Assembly: GCA_949128115.1 (NCBI GenBank)
Contig: OX421967.1
Location: forward strand, 24,568,635-24,632,634
Reading direction: 5' to 3'
DNA: 64,000 nucleotides
From: Anaspis maculata
Taxonomy: Eukaryota; Arthropoda; Insecta; Coleoptera; Scraptiidae
The position numbers and the translations under genes were made by a program. Positions 1 to 11,841 of this stretch are shown piece after piece (the stretch's first letter is position 1; the number at the start of each line of letters is the position of its first letter). The notes under the pieces were generated by a model, which was given only the letters and a program-made list of their open reading frames with translations, was not told the DNA's origin and made no database searches.

Positions 1-27
1 CTCCATTTATCTGCTTTGTTGAAACAC

Positions 28-627
28 ACAGGGTGGTCCAGGATTAATCCAAGAAATTTCAATCATCGGTAGAGCGTGAGGAAACAATGAGAACAAACCC
101 AAAAACTATAGGTATATCAAAAATGCATATAGCCGGAGATATAGCCCGTCAAAGTTGAAGGTAAAAAACTGGAATTCCTAACAGAAAACTAGTTGTCAAA
201 TATGTTGGGATGATAAGAATTGCATTTTGAAAATCGGTTATAGTTAGTTTTTGTCGTGTAAACCGTTTCAAAATAAAATATGAACAAAATTGATGGTTTT
301 TCAACAAAATTCAGTGGAGTCGAAAATATGGGAGTGAAAAGAGGCAACACCCCCCCCCCTCAAAATCAACGCCATGCTACTAGGCCTTTTGCATGGATTT
401 TTCATTAGGTGATCGACGAACACCTAAGATTTGAACCGAATTGATCCAATGGTTTATGATCCAATGGTTTATAAGTTATTGAAAAAAAAACGACTCTTTC
501 CCTTTGACGGGCTATATCTCCGTTAGTAGGCGTTTTTGATATCATAGTTTTTGGGTTTGTTCTTATTGGTTTTTCATGATCTATCGAATCACTCAAATTT
601 TTCAGATTTATCCTGCACCACCCTGTA
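28..627. mobile_element. Hairpin (foldback) element, TACAGGGTG-type ends
   Basis: The first about 150 bases are repeated, inverted, at about 480-627. Shared landmarks are the ends (ACAGGGTGGTCC and its complement), the phrase around GAGATATAGCCCGTC, and the block around AACCCAAAAACTATA. The loop of about 300 bases includes a run of nine C. No long reading frame is present, so this is a non-autonomous element able to fold into a long hairpin. The superfamily is unassigned. Confidence 0.75.
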
Positions 628-890
628 TATTCTGAGAAAGTTAACTTATTTCAGATTCTCTATCACTTCCTGAAGTTTGACAGATTACACTGGGAACATC
701 CCGTATGAGCGAATGCCGTTAGTGCTCCAGCGACGTCACAGCGATTACTAGCTACAGGATGATCCACCGAAATTTCTCCTCCCTATTAGAATTTCTCCCG
801 TTGGAATAAATTGGTGGGGAAAGGAAATTTTCTTAACCATTTTTCCCGTTACATTCAAATTTGAACACTATTTTTTTTTATCTCATAGTA

Positions 891-2325
891 TACAGGGTGT
901 TTAAAAAAACTCAAATTTTTTTGACACCTCGTATCTAAATATTGGAAATGATGCGGCTTTTTCTTCTGAGCTCAGCTATATACAGGGTGGCCCAACGAAA
1001 ACAGAACAGAGGAGTTTTCGGGCATTTCACATCATTTTTTCGAAAAAAGCTCAGACAGGTCGATTTTTATATCGAGGGGGACATCTGAAACATACATTGG
1101 CAAATTTCTATCTTCAGCCCCCTCACCCCTACCCACCTCAACTTTGGAATTTCAAATGACACCATCCACTTTACGATACATCAAATCAAAGAAAATCACA
1201 TTCTTTTTCTGAAAAAAATATTTTCAAAATTTTCAACCCCACCCCCCATCTTCCAAAATTGCTCTGACTGTCCCATTTTATATCCTCGACCCCTCAATTC
1301 TCTTCAATTCAATGAACGTCATACTAAATAGCATCTAAGGAGAAAATTTTCAGTGGAGAAAAGTGTTACCCAAATTCACCCCTTTCCTCTCCCCCACCCC
1401 AATTTCAAAACTTAACAGACACCACCTACTTTGGGATACATCGAATGAAAGGAAATTGATTTCTCTTTCTGAAAACAATTTTTTTTTAATTTTCAACCCC
1501 TCTCCTGATAAATTGAACATTCGGGGTATTTTTGAGGGAAAAGGGGGCTTTTTGAAAATTCTTAAAATATTTTATTCAGGAAGCGAATTCAATTCACTTC
1601 GATTTGAAGTATCACAAAGTAGGTAGTGTCATTTTAGATTTTGAAGTTGAGGTGGGGGAGTGAAGGGGTGAATTTGGGTGGCACCACGGAAAATTTTCTC
1701 CCTCGATGCTGTGCAGGATGACGTTGTGGAAATATTTTTTCAGAAAGAGAATTTAATTCTCTTCAATTTGATGTATCGCAAAGTGGGTAGTGTCATTTGA
1801 AACTTCGAAGTTGCGGCGGGTGGGGGTGAGGGGGCTAAAGATAGAAGTCTGCCAATGTATGTTTCAGATGTCCCCCTCAATATAAAAATCGACCTGTTCG
1901 AGCTTTTTTGAAAAAAATAAGGTGAAATGCCTGAAAACCCCTCTATTCTGTTTTCGTTGGGCCACCCTGTATAATTTGGTATTTGTTCATTTTCACACCT
2001 CCCACCCCAGATTTCTCATTCCCCTCTTTCCTCCACCAAATTTTTTCCAAGGAAAACGCCGGAACAGGTCGATTTTCATTTCAAAGGGCATATCTACGAC
2101 ACGTATTGTCTAATTCTTATCGATAAAAATTGACCTGTTCCATCGTTTTTCTTGAAAAAAATTTTGCGGAGAGAAATCTGGGGTGAGAAGTGTAGAAGTA
2201 AACACCCTGTATATGATCTTATTCAAATATCAAATTACATATCTAGACTCAGAAGAAAAAGCCGCAACATTGCCAATATTCAGATATAAGGTGTCGAAAA
2301 AATTGGAAGTTTTTCAAAAGACCTT
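891..2325. mobile_element. Second-level hairpin element (right tip at 3837-3840)
   Basis: The left arm 891-978 (TACAGGGTGTTTAAA, then a GATGCGGCTTTTTCTTCTGAG block) is inverted at about 2230-2325. The last few bases of the right arm lie beyond an insertion, at 3837-3840. The interior holds another hairpin (981-1971) and a short one (about 1990-2213, around ACCCCAGATTTCTC and its complement). Confidence 0.7.
981..1971. mobile_element. Hairpin element, GGCCCAACGAAAAC family, copy 1
   Basis: The ends are TACAGGGTGGCCCAACG and its complement at 1971, with long inverted arms containing the block TAAAAATCGACCTGT and C-rich tracts. The same family recurs at 18085-19541 and 22141-22449. This copy is a useful unoccupied reference: the stretch near 1516-1555 is uninterrupted here but carries a SINE in the second copy. 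A TA dinucleotide lies at both ends, compatible with a TA target. Confidence 0.75.
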
Positions 2326-2373
2326 GGCCCGTATTCATATCCCACTTTTAAGCCACATTTAGCATGTCTCTAA

Positions 2374-2936
2374 TGGCTAGTTTATGCACATCTAACATCC
2401 AACATGTAACATTTATGATTTAAAATTCAACATTTAAAACACTGAACTGCAGTTTATGCAATATTAATTGATAGTACGCGAACCGAGGGGTAAACCACTG
2501 ACGGAATTTTTGTACACCGATTTCCAATGATTTTTCAAATGATTTCCACTGATTTTCAAAGATTTCCAATGATTTCCAAATGATTTCCAATGATTTCCAT
2601 GGAAGTGTACACCAGATTTCCAAGGTGGTTTATCCCTCGACGCGAACTAATCAACATCCTTCATATTACAGGCGCTCAATCGTCGAAATGAAAATGCTCC
2701 CTGTGTTCACGCTTGCTAAATATGCCATTTAACATGTAAGATTTAATAAAGATAAAAGATGGCCATCTTCCAACGTCATAAGTTTTACATGTTAGATGTT
2801 ACATTTTAAATATTAAATCTTAGATGGTGCATAAACTGACACAATGGATTTAAATGGTTTAACCTCACTTTCAACTTGATAAATTTTAAATCATAAATGT
2901 TACATGTTAGATGTTAGATGTGCATAAACTAGCCAT
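2374..2936. mobile_element. MITE with TGGCTAGTTTATGCAC ends and TAA duplication
   Basis: Inverted arms start TGGCTAGTTTATGCACATC and end with the complement. TAA flanks both sides (2371-2373, 2937-2939). The arms are AT-rich variants of ACATGTTAGATGTTACAT. A 156-bp element is inserted in its left half (2484-2639). The 3-bp TAA site suggests a PIF/Harbinger-like origin. Confidence 0.7.
2484..2639. mobile_element. CGAGGGG-ended mini-element with minisatellite core, 8-bp TSD
   Basis: It starts CGAGGGGTAAACCAC and ends GTGGTTTATCCCTCG, with an exact 8-bp target duplication ACGCGAAC at 2476-2483 and 2640-2647. Inside the terminal repeats each side carries TGTACACC, and between them runs a degenerate tandem array of GATTTCCAAT-type units. 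It shares ends and TGTACACC boxes with the 2.4-kb element at 12337-14774, whose arrays have a different unit. Confidence 0.8.
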
Positions 2937-3097
2937 AACAAAAAGCGCTCGGCTACCTGATAAAAGCGGTCGTATTCATAGGCCACCTTTTACGTCCTGT
3001 TAGGGCCCATCTAACTAAAGGGGGTGTTGATTTAGCAACGCTGTGAAATGTACTCAAAAGTACCTACCCGAAGGTGGACGCAGGTAGGCAAGAACCT

Positions 3098-3240
3098 CAA
3101 GCCGCTTTCGTTTTGCGCCGGGAGCCGCTCCGGGTAGATCACTAGATAGAGAAAGTAGATACATACACCAATCACGGCCCAGCTGGATCTGTTTTCTTTG
3201 TCTAGTGATTTACCCCGAGCAGCTCCGCCTGGCAAAACGG
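3098..3240. mobile_element. GCTTTCGTTTTGCGCC MITE, copy 1
   Basis: This is an imperfect inverted repeat: GCTTTCGTTTTGCGCC, GATCACTAGATAGAGAAAG and the complementary right half ending CTGGCAAAACGGGAG. A second copy with the same layout is at about 57912-58060. The outer boundaries and duplication are unclear. Confidence 0.6.
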
Positions 3241-4350
3241 GAGTGCTGGCAACTCTTGCTACATTGATGTACTGCGGATTGCATAAAACCTCGCAAAAAC
3301 TTTCAGGGAGTTTCTTCCACAGTTTCAAGAATGCGGCCTGGATCTGTTAACTTAACAAGTGAACCCCTGTTTCGACTGTTTTGTGCAAGTCATATCCCCG
3401 CCTTGAGTACAGTAAATAGTAAAGGAGTATGACCGAAAGGGACATCCAGAGCATTGCGCACTTCCTGCATTTTGGCGTCATGCTTCATTAATTCAATTAA
3501 ATCAATATTTTAGAAAGAAAATGTGATTTTCGTCACACTTCCCAAGCACACACAGCACAGCTTGTAGGTTAAATGGACTCAAAACACGCTTGTTGGCACA
3601 TTTGGATCCCATCTAATTTGACGCATGCGTGAGACCATCCAAAATCGCTTAAAGACACGTAAAAGAGACATATGAATAGACGCGTCTCTAAACATCCCCT
3701 TTTAAGACTACTTTAGAGACGCCTGTTTAAAGTGATGATAGAGGCGCGCTAAAACCACGTATGAATACGGAAATGTTAGAGGCGCATCTTTAAAACCGCT
3801 TCTAACGCTAAAAGGGGGATATGAATACGGGCCCTTGTATACTATGAGATACAAAATTTTTTGATGTTTTTGAATTCTACGGGAAAAATGGTTGGCAAAA
3901 ATTTTCTCCCCCACCAATTTATTCTAACGTGAGAAATTTCAATAAGGGGGGGATCTCGGTGGATCACCCTGTACAACAAATATAGGGGCACAACTTGAAC
4001 CATACGAGTTCCTTTATGTCTAAAACTTTCCGTGAAGTTCCTCCGCCTTTACGAAAAAGGGTTCTGCGATCAATATGTTTCTCTCCCACTGAGTAGAACC
4101 CGTCGTTTTCCCAATCTAGGCGGATGCCGTCTGGTTCGCAAAATGTCAAAGCCCACTAGATAGTCTTGATTCTCTGAAAATGAAGTAGCTCTAATTGTTA
4201 TTTGACAACTCGACATTATTTACCGAGCTCCCAGAGATGTGGTGTGAGAAAGGATTCAAACCCAATGGATGGGAAATCTCTACGGAAATCACTCACCACC
4301 CCCACACAAAACCCTTCTCAGACACGTACATACCCAACCTATAATGCTTA

Positions 4351-4985
4351 TACAGGGTGATTTAAAAGTGTCGGACCATCTTGAGGGTGCGTAACATGGA
4401 AAGGTAGTAGAGTGCTCAAAAGTTGTTGAAAAAATTCTATGTCTTTCAATTTTAAAGTTATAGAGGGACAAAAGTTGGTCCTTCCATCGCTTTTATTTTT
4501 GTTGTTTCAAAAGCCTTTGGCAAACTGTTCATGGAAAAATGATGATTACGAAAAATTAACCCCTGAATCTGTATTAAGTCTGTTTTCGATCCAGGGTAAG
4601 TCATGAACTACAAAAATTCAATTTTCCTGAAAAATCAGAAGCAAAAGAGTTCTGTTAAAATTAATTGTGTTCCATTGTGTTGCACATAGGTTATGGGACC
4701 ACTGTGACTGTTTTCAGGCATTTTTAAATATTTTCAGGATTCATGGTTGATCCTGTATACGAGATAGAAATTCGTTACAGATTCAGAGGTTGATTTTCAT
4801 ACTCATTGTTTTTCCATCAACAGTTTACTAAAATCTTTTGAAACAACGAAAATAGTAGCGATCGACGGGCCAACTTTTGTCCCTTCATAGCTTCAAAATT
4901 GCATGAATTTTTTTTCTTCAGTGCTCTACTATACTTCCATATTACGCACCTTCAAGATGGTCCGACACTTTTGAATCACCCTGTA
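4351..4985. mobile_element. Hairpin element, 635 bp
   Basis: It starts TACAGGGTGATTTAAAAGTG and ends with the complement at 4985. The arms share GTCCGACACTTTT, a CAAAAGTTGG block and a TTTTCGTTGTTTCAAAAG block. No coding sequence was seen. Confidence 0.75.
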
Positions 4986-5627
4986 GGTGTAGGCTGCAGG
5001 TACGAATACCTAAATTCTATTTAAAGCTTATCAACACCCTTTTCTCCCACGCATTCACACCGCCGCGTTTATTAATGAAATTAGAGTTTACCTCTACTTC
5101 AGGGTATACCTCTGTGTGCTGTTTCCCGCAAGGAAAATTATAAATTAGCACGCCACTTCGCGGGAAATCATAATTTTCCTTCAGGCTTGAGTTATGTTTG
5201 GAAAAGTCTTGAATCACCTGTTCAGAATCTCCTCGTGATCTTTCTTCGCTCGCAATACTTGCAAAATTTGCTATATAACGCCGGCATTTAGTATATTTGC
5301 GAGGTTTAAGCATTCAAGCTGTCAAATGATCTTTTTTTTGTCGCACAGTGTCTCGGAAAACAATCATTATCACATCTGTTGGAAGCAAGTAGCAAATTGC
5401 ATACTTTCTTCCCACAAATTGTGGCCCGTTATCGCGAATCATCTTTCGCAGATCTGATTGTCACCACCGATTTCGGTGGCAGTTGCACTTGAATATCGAA
5501 ACTACGCACTGTTTCGTTTTCGCACTTTTCCATCTCCCAACCCCTTTGTTCTCCTCCCCTAATTCCTCATCAGTCCTCCCCCACCTCCCATCGACCGCCA
5601 GTCTCCAAAGTGTTGTGTAAATACTTC

Positions 5628-5840
5628 CTTATAAATAGTGTTTGGTGGCCGGTATGGGCTACACCTTAAAGATTTCAGGCCCTCCAGTGGCCATATCATC
5701 GATTCGCGTTTCAGTATTAGTCCAGACTGTGGTTAGTTAAAGTTAGACACACCACTACACGACTCACTTTGTTATAAAACGTTCCGCGTGCGAGTGTGTG
5801 CGCGATAATATTTTGCTTGATAAAAATCCATCGATTAGCG
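5628..5840 (+). promoter_or_regulatory. Candidate promoter and non-coding first exon
   Basis: TATAAATAG (about 5631) is followed by an arthropod-like initiator TCAGT (5711-5715). A second TATAAAA lies at about 5774, in a CpG-containing stretch (GTGCGAGTGTGTGCGCG). It ends in a good splice donor, GATTAGCG|GTGAGTAG, at 5840/5841. No long reading frame lies before the donor, so any transcript would have an untranslated first exon. It could serve the channel gene whose exons begin at 15581, as an alternative promoter. This is inference from motifs only. Confidence 0.35.
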
Positions 5841-7160
5841 GTGAGTAGAAAATTTTCTTATTTCTCTTTTTGCTGCCGTTTTTTCTCAACTTCCACTTTT
5901 GAAAAAAAAAATTGGGAAAAAAGTTTGAAGAGTTCATGAATGCACGAACAGTGCTGTGTTGAAAAAGAGCACAGTAAGGAAAGAAATAAAAGCAGAGTTG
6001 TACGTACGTAGTACAAGTGGAATAGTGGCAAAAGGGGGAGTGTATGAACTATAAAGTAGGTAGGTGCGGGGGGGTTATTATCCTGAAATGCCAGGGCATA
6101 CTTGATGTGTTCGGTGCGAAATATGCGCAAAGTATTATCGATCGAGGCAATTCCGTGATAATATACGTGTTCCGTGCAAGACGCATCGAATCATCATGGA
6201 CTCATTGTTTCATTCTTTAACTTTTTGCCCTTTTCATGTAAGAGAGTAATTATTTCATTTAAAATTTGAGATAATCTTGAGTTCACATCACACTTGTGAC
6301 CTTGTAGCAACTTCCATATAACGTCTTGAAATTGACCGTTTAGTAACGTTGCTTATGTGACTTGTATGTGTCGTTTACAAAACAGGATTCCAATTGGTTA
6401 AGTAGAAGACCAAATATTGATATAATTTTTGTCTCCTTGTTATCGTAAGAAGGGTCATATTTTGACATCACTTGGCTGGCTGATGGCTGTGATATCGGAT
6501 CATTATATCAAGACGTATTTTTGCATGTAAGGGGTTAGGGGACGATTAACTGGGAGTTCCTTTTCAACTGTCACTAGTGTCATGTCAACAAAGGTGAGAA
6601 ATCTGTCATTTTAGACCTGCCATTGTATAATATCCCGTAAAGCAAATTTTCTCTATTCACATCACGTATGTGGTTTCATTAAGCAGGTAATGGCTGTATA
6701 TCAGAATCCCAAATAGCTTCCAGCCATACTTCCTCACGTTATATGTCTCTCTAACACAAAATAGACTAGATAAGTACTGTGATGGCCAGCTTATAATCAT
6801 AAAGAGGAATTAAATTTTACTGAAAAAATTAGTGTTAGAAGCAATATTGGGAAGTAACGAAATTGTACACAGGATGATGGTAGAGTCAAGAAGCGCATCC
6901 CAGCGCATCAGTTTTGTGGGTCAGGGGTGGTCTCACCGGAGGGGTAGGAATAGGGAAAGCGAGATAGGAAGGGTCCAAGAGAAGAAGCGGGAGTGGCGTG
7001 GGTGCATTCGACACATACAACAAGCACTATATAACGGTAAGCTAGGTGGGAGGATTTGAACCTAAATAATGCTACTCCCGTACACCATGGCGCTAGCACA
7101 GAATAGTAATAAGTGCCTGGCACAGAAGCATCACTTGAAAAGGATATCAAAAATATGAGC
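5841..7160. other. Intron-like stretch with a possible SINE
   Basis: No coding exon was seen. A tRNA-like piece lies at about 6990-7110 on the minus strand (separate entry). The rest is unique-looking AT-rich sequence. Confidence 0.5.
6990..7110 (-). mobile_element. Possible tRNA-derived SINE head
   Basis: Read on the minus strand, TAGCGCCATGG (7085-7095) resembles an RNA polymerase III A box, and GGTTCAAATCC (7052-7062) is a good B box at a plausible spacing. No target duplication or tail was identified, and no folded mature tRNA is evident, so a SINE remnant is likelier than a functional tRNA gene. Confidence 0.4.
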
Positions 7161-7168
7161 GAGATAGA

Positions 7169-7787
7169 AGTGCACTACTGGTTTGAAGGTCCATCGTGTG
7201 TACTCGGCACACTCGTGAGGCTTCGTCGCTGTGTACGACGCGTCATTGGCGGATTGCTGCCCGCCGAGCTATGACGGTTGCTAAATGTCATTTAATGCGT
7301 CGCTCTTCCTGTTGTTTGTTGACAAAAAGCTAACCTCAACTGTACCTGTGTTCGTGTTTCACCTGTTAGTTGGACTCCTCACTACGGTTTTGTGGTGGTG
7401 AATTGGTGATAAGTTCATGTGGCCTTGGCTGAGGAGAATCCTCCACCTTCCGCAAAGAAGAGAAAATGGGGCACCGCTTGCGCGTATGTGGGTTGTAGAT
7501 ACAAATTTTATTCTGACAGTAAAGGTGCCCGACGGCCGGCGTTTCTTCCGATTTCCATAACACATTGCACTATTGTTGCTATGCGGTGTGGAGAGTAAGA
7601 AAGCAGAAAAACACAGACACAGGTCTGTCAGGTACAGTTGAGGTTATATCCTGGTCAACAAACAACACAAACATACAACTGTCATAGCTTGGGCGGGCGC
7701 CAACCCGCCAATGGCATCGCACACATCGACGGAACATCACGAGTGTGCCGAGCATAGACGATGGGCCTTTTAAATCAGTAGTGCTCA
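7169..7787. mobile_element. GCACTACTG hairpin element enclosing a THAP-like fragment
   Basis: Inverted arms start GCACTACTGGTTTGAAGG and end with a diverged complement ending CAGTAGTGC. Shared internal blocks include GGTACAGTTGAGGTTA and TTGTTTGTTGACCAGG-like stretches. The unpaired centre, about 7350-7600, carries a short reading frame described separately. No clean target duplication was found. Confidence 0.65.
7434..7590 (+). pseudogene. Possible THAP zinc-finger remnant inside the hairpin element
   Basis: A plus-strand frame reads ...SAKKRKWGTACAYVGCRYKF... with a Cys-x4-Cys pair (first Cys codon 7479-7481), a basic lead-in and a Phe-Leu-Pro-Ile stretch about 20 residues on. The start of a THAP domain (C2CH) looks like this, and P-element transposases carry such a domain. 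The distal Cys-x2-His pair is not seen, there is no good start codon, and the frame ends at about 7580. It could be a transposase stub trapped in a deleted element, or coincidence. Confidence 0.25.
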
Positions 7788-7789
7788 AG

Positions 7790-9255
7790 GTCCCTGGCGG
7801 TAAACCGAAAACATCAAAGGAGCCGACCGGAGTGCGGCTTCTGTGCGAAGCACTCTTGTCTATTCTGTGGCGCTAGTGTCAATTTCCGGTTACTAAATCC
7901 TAGTGATTTATGGCTGTGTTGTTGGCCATTGTCAATTTATCGATCTACATATTGCGAGCGATCAAGCCACGCAATTGGCCCAAATTCAAATGTATGAAGA
8001 CAGTCATTTTCAACGATTATTCGACACCAACGGATGTGTGAGAGGAGAAAATTAGCATTCGCCAAGAATAAACTAATAATAGTGCTAAAACCATCATTAG
8101 TAATTGTAGTGCATCATTCACGAGAGAATATTGCATCAAGGCAAGTCTAACTTCCATGTAAAAATGATAATTGTTCAAAAGGGTGAGAGTAATTGTTTGT
8201 TTATAAACTCAAGTGAGTTGTTCTGGGTATTTCGAGAATAGCCAAAGGCTAAAGGTATTGTTAAACCAAGTAGATATCCAGCAGATGGCTGTGAGCTTTT
8301 AACTACTTTTTTTTTCAAGTATTCCAGTTACCTTAAAAAGCATCAGGTAAAGTCACCACGGTGGACCAAAATTAGCCTCCGCCAGATGATGGGAGGTCCT
8401 ATCTGCTGAGAACAAAGCGCTAGAGACTCATATGCTACACCTGGGCTAATTACGATGTTGTGATAATCTTTCGCCATAAAATAGGATATGTTTAACTCTT
8501 CCCAAGTGACAAGAAGCTTCCTTGCATCAGGTTGAGTTCCTTATCACATGAGAACCGCCTGCGACATGGTCAAGGGGTCGATTGTTGCTCAGAAAAATAT
8601 TTACGAGACATCGAAAATAACGCGTAATCTCTCCCCATAGATCAATAGAGATTTAACCTTTTCGCAACGACAAGGGGTTCCACGAGTATTCAAACTAGTG
8701 TTTCCAAAAAGAGAACGTCTGTTACACAATGTCACTTATCTGCCTCTCTCCTTTAAATTAGTAGGAATACGGAAACGGGAATTTGATTGTGAGTCTGATT
8801 AATTATTCGGGTGCTGGTTTTCGCAGGTAATTAGGTCAGAAACCGAATGTGAATTGTGGATCAACTAATTCCTTATTGTTAGCTGGAGTCAGCACATATG
8901 AAAGTGTGTAGTGAATTATTGATTCAAATGAAGTAATTAAGGTTAATTAAATTAAATTGGCGGTTATTGATTGATTCGTAATGAAGGATGTGGTGTAGTT
9001 TTATTGACTTTGTTTATTTTGCAACATTTGTTCAATCATCCTCTTTCAAAAAAACCTGGGGTACTAGCATGACAGGGAACTAAGGGAGTTGGGAATTTAT
9101 TTGAATGATTCAGGTAAACTAACTATAAAACTACGGCACAACAAAATATACAACGTAAGAATCAGGTCAATTGTTTCATGTCTAAATAATTAGGAAAGGG
9201 CGGTTTTATCACAGTACAAAGGGAATTTTCATACCAAACCAAGGTCCCTAGAATA
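7790..9255. other. Intron sequence without recognised features
   Basis: No exon, inverted repeat or tandem array was recognised in about 1.5 kb. The sequence is moderately AT-rich and looks unique within the window. Confidence 0.5.
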
Positions 9256-9259
9256 TGTA

Positions 9260-9835
9260 TAATATAAAATGTCTTGAGTACCGTAATATGAGTTCAGAAC
9301 GATAATATGCAATCCATTCAAGAGCACGAAATAAATAATAAAAAAAGTTCATTTTCGAAGATATAGGAGTTCAAAGGTGAGATTTTGCTGCCCTCTATTT
9401 TTCTTATTCGGAGTGATTTTGAGGAACTGTTTATAATGGACTAACCAGTCAACATCATGAGCCACTGAGCTTGCACCACAGAATCTTGCACTGAACTTTT
9501 ATTTAATATACAAGGTGAGTCATACATCTCAAAAATTTATTCTCCGACTAAGACGCCAGTAAAAATTCTTTCATAGCAACAAATATAGTCACATTTTGTT
9601 CTAAGTGAATTTAAGAACCAGTGGAATATTGTACAGGCATTAATGAAGTATACTGGACTTTAGTGGTTTATGACTCAGTCCAGGCTTCATGTTACTGATT
9701 AGTCTATCACAAACAGTTCCCCAAAATTACTTCAAATAACGTAGATAGTGACGAACGAAGTCGCAACCTTTGACCCTTCACAATTCAATTGCCGATCTGG
9801 ATTCGGAATCAGATACTTTTGAGACATCCTGTTTA
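9260..9835. mobile_element. Hairpin element, GTCTCAAAAGTATCGC family, diverged copy
   Basis: The left arm contains TTGAGTACCGTAATATGAG and a GGAACTGTTTATAATGGACTA block. The right arm contains TTAGTCTATCACAAACAGTTCC and ends ACTTTTGAGACATCCTGT. The same arms occur at 17570-19618 and 22097-23058, where the ends are clearer. The boundary is approximate on the left. Confidence 0.6.
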
Positions 9836-11840
9836 ATTCATAGTGGATAGGAAAGGGTGGCGCCACCGTTTGCTCTGACCACCAAATGGGAGTGATAAAG
9901 CTATCACTTTATAATGATAAATCCGCTTTGTGAGAGACATCCGAGGTTCTGTAACGTCAAAGTGTCACCGTGATGCCACTTTATCCTATCTAGTACACCC
10001 CAATCCCGGCTTCTCCTTTATGCTACCTGATACCTGTAGGCAACAAAATTAACGAGTTTGATGCAATCATCCTTTGCCCTTTTACATTTTTTTTTTGGCT
10101 CAAACATAGTAGCTGAATAAATAATAATCAAACGTGAGACTATGACAAAACAGAAAAAACTTTTCCAACTTTTAATTGAATTCATAACCCAATTAAAATT
10201 AAAATCTGTATGAGATTAGCTGCAAGAGACTTTGACCCACATCATTATTCTGTTCGCGGGAATTACCAATTTTCCGCCTCTGATGTCTCATCACACCGAA
10301 ATACTTTCCTGGGAAATATTCCGTTCCTGAAATTAATTTAGGGATTTTAACAATCATCTTTCTGTTTTACTCGGCGCCCCAGTATCGTGACGATGCAAAA
10401 ACCGAGAGAGACAGGGATAGTGGAAATGATGGAAAATCGGCAACATTTCACGGAGAGATTCCCTCGAATTGTATGGATACATGTTTCCAGAGAGAGAAAG
10501 AGGACATCGAAATTACACGGAATCGTGTTACGAAGGCAATCTCGGGGGTAATAATGGGAAATCTCGTGTCGTTGTAAATAAATCAGATGGGACAAGCAAT
10601 AAGAAAAATCCAGAAAGAATCGTTGAATTAGTGGTTTTTTGTAGGTGCTCTAATTGAATTCCTTATCAGAAATTATTGGAATACGGGGCTTTTTTTGTTT
10701 CGAAGTTGGATTTATGGGACTGGAATTTTTGTCACGTTGGGCTCATTGACGACTCGAATAAAAATGTCACTTTTATGAAATCCGTACCATCCGTACTAAC
10801 GTACAATAAGAAATTGACTGATCAGGGGGATTAGTGTCTTTCGGATTGGTATTATTGTCGGTATTTAAAAGTTTAAGACGTCGCCGTCGCAAAAATCATC
10901 AGGTTATTTTCACGCCTTTATTCTATGAGCAGATATTCTCAAGATTTTGGAAAAGTATAGAAGAAATGGCAGGCTTTTCACCGGATTTTTTTCCAACAAA
11001 GTTATTTTTGCTAGGTGATAATTGTTTGCAAAAAAATCCTTGATATTTTCAGAATGAAAGCGAAACTCAGAAACTCTTTGATTGCATTATAATGTTATAC
11101 CCGAGGTTATACCCGCAACGAAAAGCATTCATATTTGCTATGGCGTCCTTAATGGTCTCTAGTGCCTACATGATGGTAAAAACCGGCTGAATAAAGGCGA
11201 ATTTGAAGGCTGATGGAATCAATAATTGAGAAGCCAGGATAGGTTCTGAAAGTAAGGTATCAATGTCAAATGACTATGTTCAAGTAAATAGATGGCGCTA
11301 CAGAAAAATATTGTAAAAGTTCCAATCACTTCTGAGAGAAATTATAACAATCGAAAAATTCAAATATGTGATAACATCCTACCAAATTCTTCCGATGAAA
11401 AATAATAATGATATTCGGTTTAAAGAGTTGAAATTCATTGAAGCTATAGCAAAAAAACTAATTTAACTTGAAGCCTAATGTTTTAGAACAGACAACCAAT
11501 AATACACCTTTACAAATCGAACGTTGTTGATTCTCATGTTGTCAGTACCTATAAAGGTGCGTTCACTATGCTTATTTAGTCGCAAGTCCCATAGTTCCAT
11601 AGGTCCTCCAGCAAATTCCACAGTGACCCGGCGTATGGCTTCTACTGCTTCTAGGCGACTCCCAGATAATCTTACATCTTTCGCGTGCAATCCCAACGTG
11701 CGGTGAATCGGCACCTCCGCCAAAGTGGACGAATGTGTCTTGACCCACTGTTGAAGGCTCCATTCAGTTCCACGGGCACAAGCCTACCCGCGTGTTCTGG
11801 AATGCACCAGAGCTCCGCACTTGTACACTGCGACCTAGGA
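9836..11840. other. Intron sequence without recognised features
   Basis: About 2 kb of AT-rich sequence. The short open frames, such as one at 11475-11723 on the minus strand, show no recognisable domain and no convincing splice sites. Confidence 0.5.
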
Positions 11841-11841
11841 G

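Larger units (their letters stand above)
2326..3833. mobile_element. PIF/Harbinger-like MITE with CTT target duplication
   Basis: The ends are GGCCCGTATTCATATCCC and its complement, with CTT directly before (2323-2325) and after (3834-3836). Deleting the element plus one CTT restores the hairpin arm sequence ACCTTGTATAC, which pairs with TATACAGGGTG at 889. A 3-bp duplication and G/C-rich ends fit PIF/Harbinger. It contains further insertions at 2374-2936 and about 3098-3240. Confidence 0.75.
753..3973. mobile_element. Outer hairpin element of a five-deep nest
   Basis: The left arm 753-890 (TACAGGATGATCCACC onward) pairs with the right arm about 3837-3973, ending in GGATCACCCTGTA. Both arms share the blocks around CCAACCATTTTTCCCG and the CTCATAGTATA junction. 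Everything between the arms is later insertions: a second hairpin starting at 891, and inside its right arm a 1.5-kb MITE. Confidence 0.75.

Noticed and set aside
5463..5482. Short hairpin CCACCGATTTCGGTGG considered as a regulatory RNA or terminator
   Set aside because: The 6-bp stem is too short to interpret without conservation or expression evidence.
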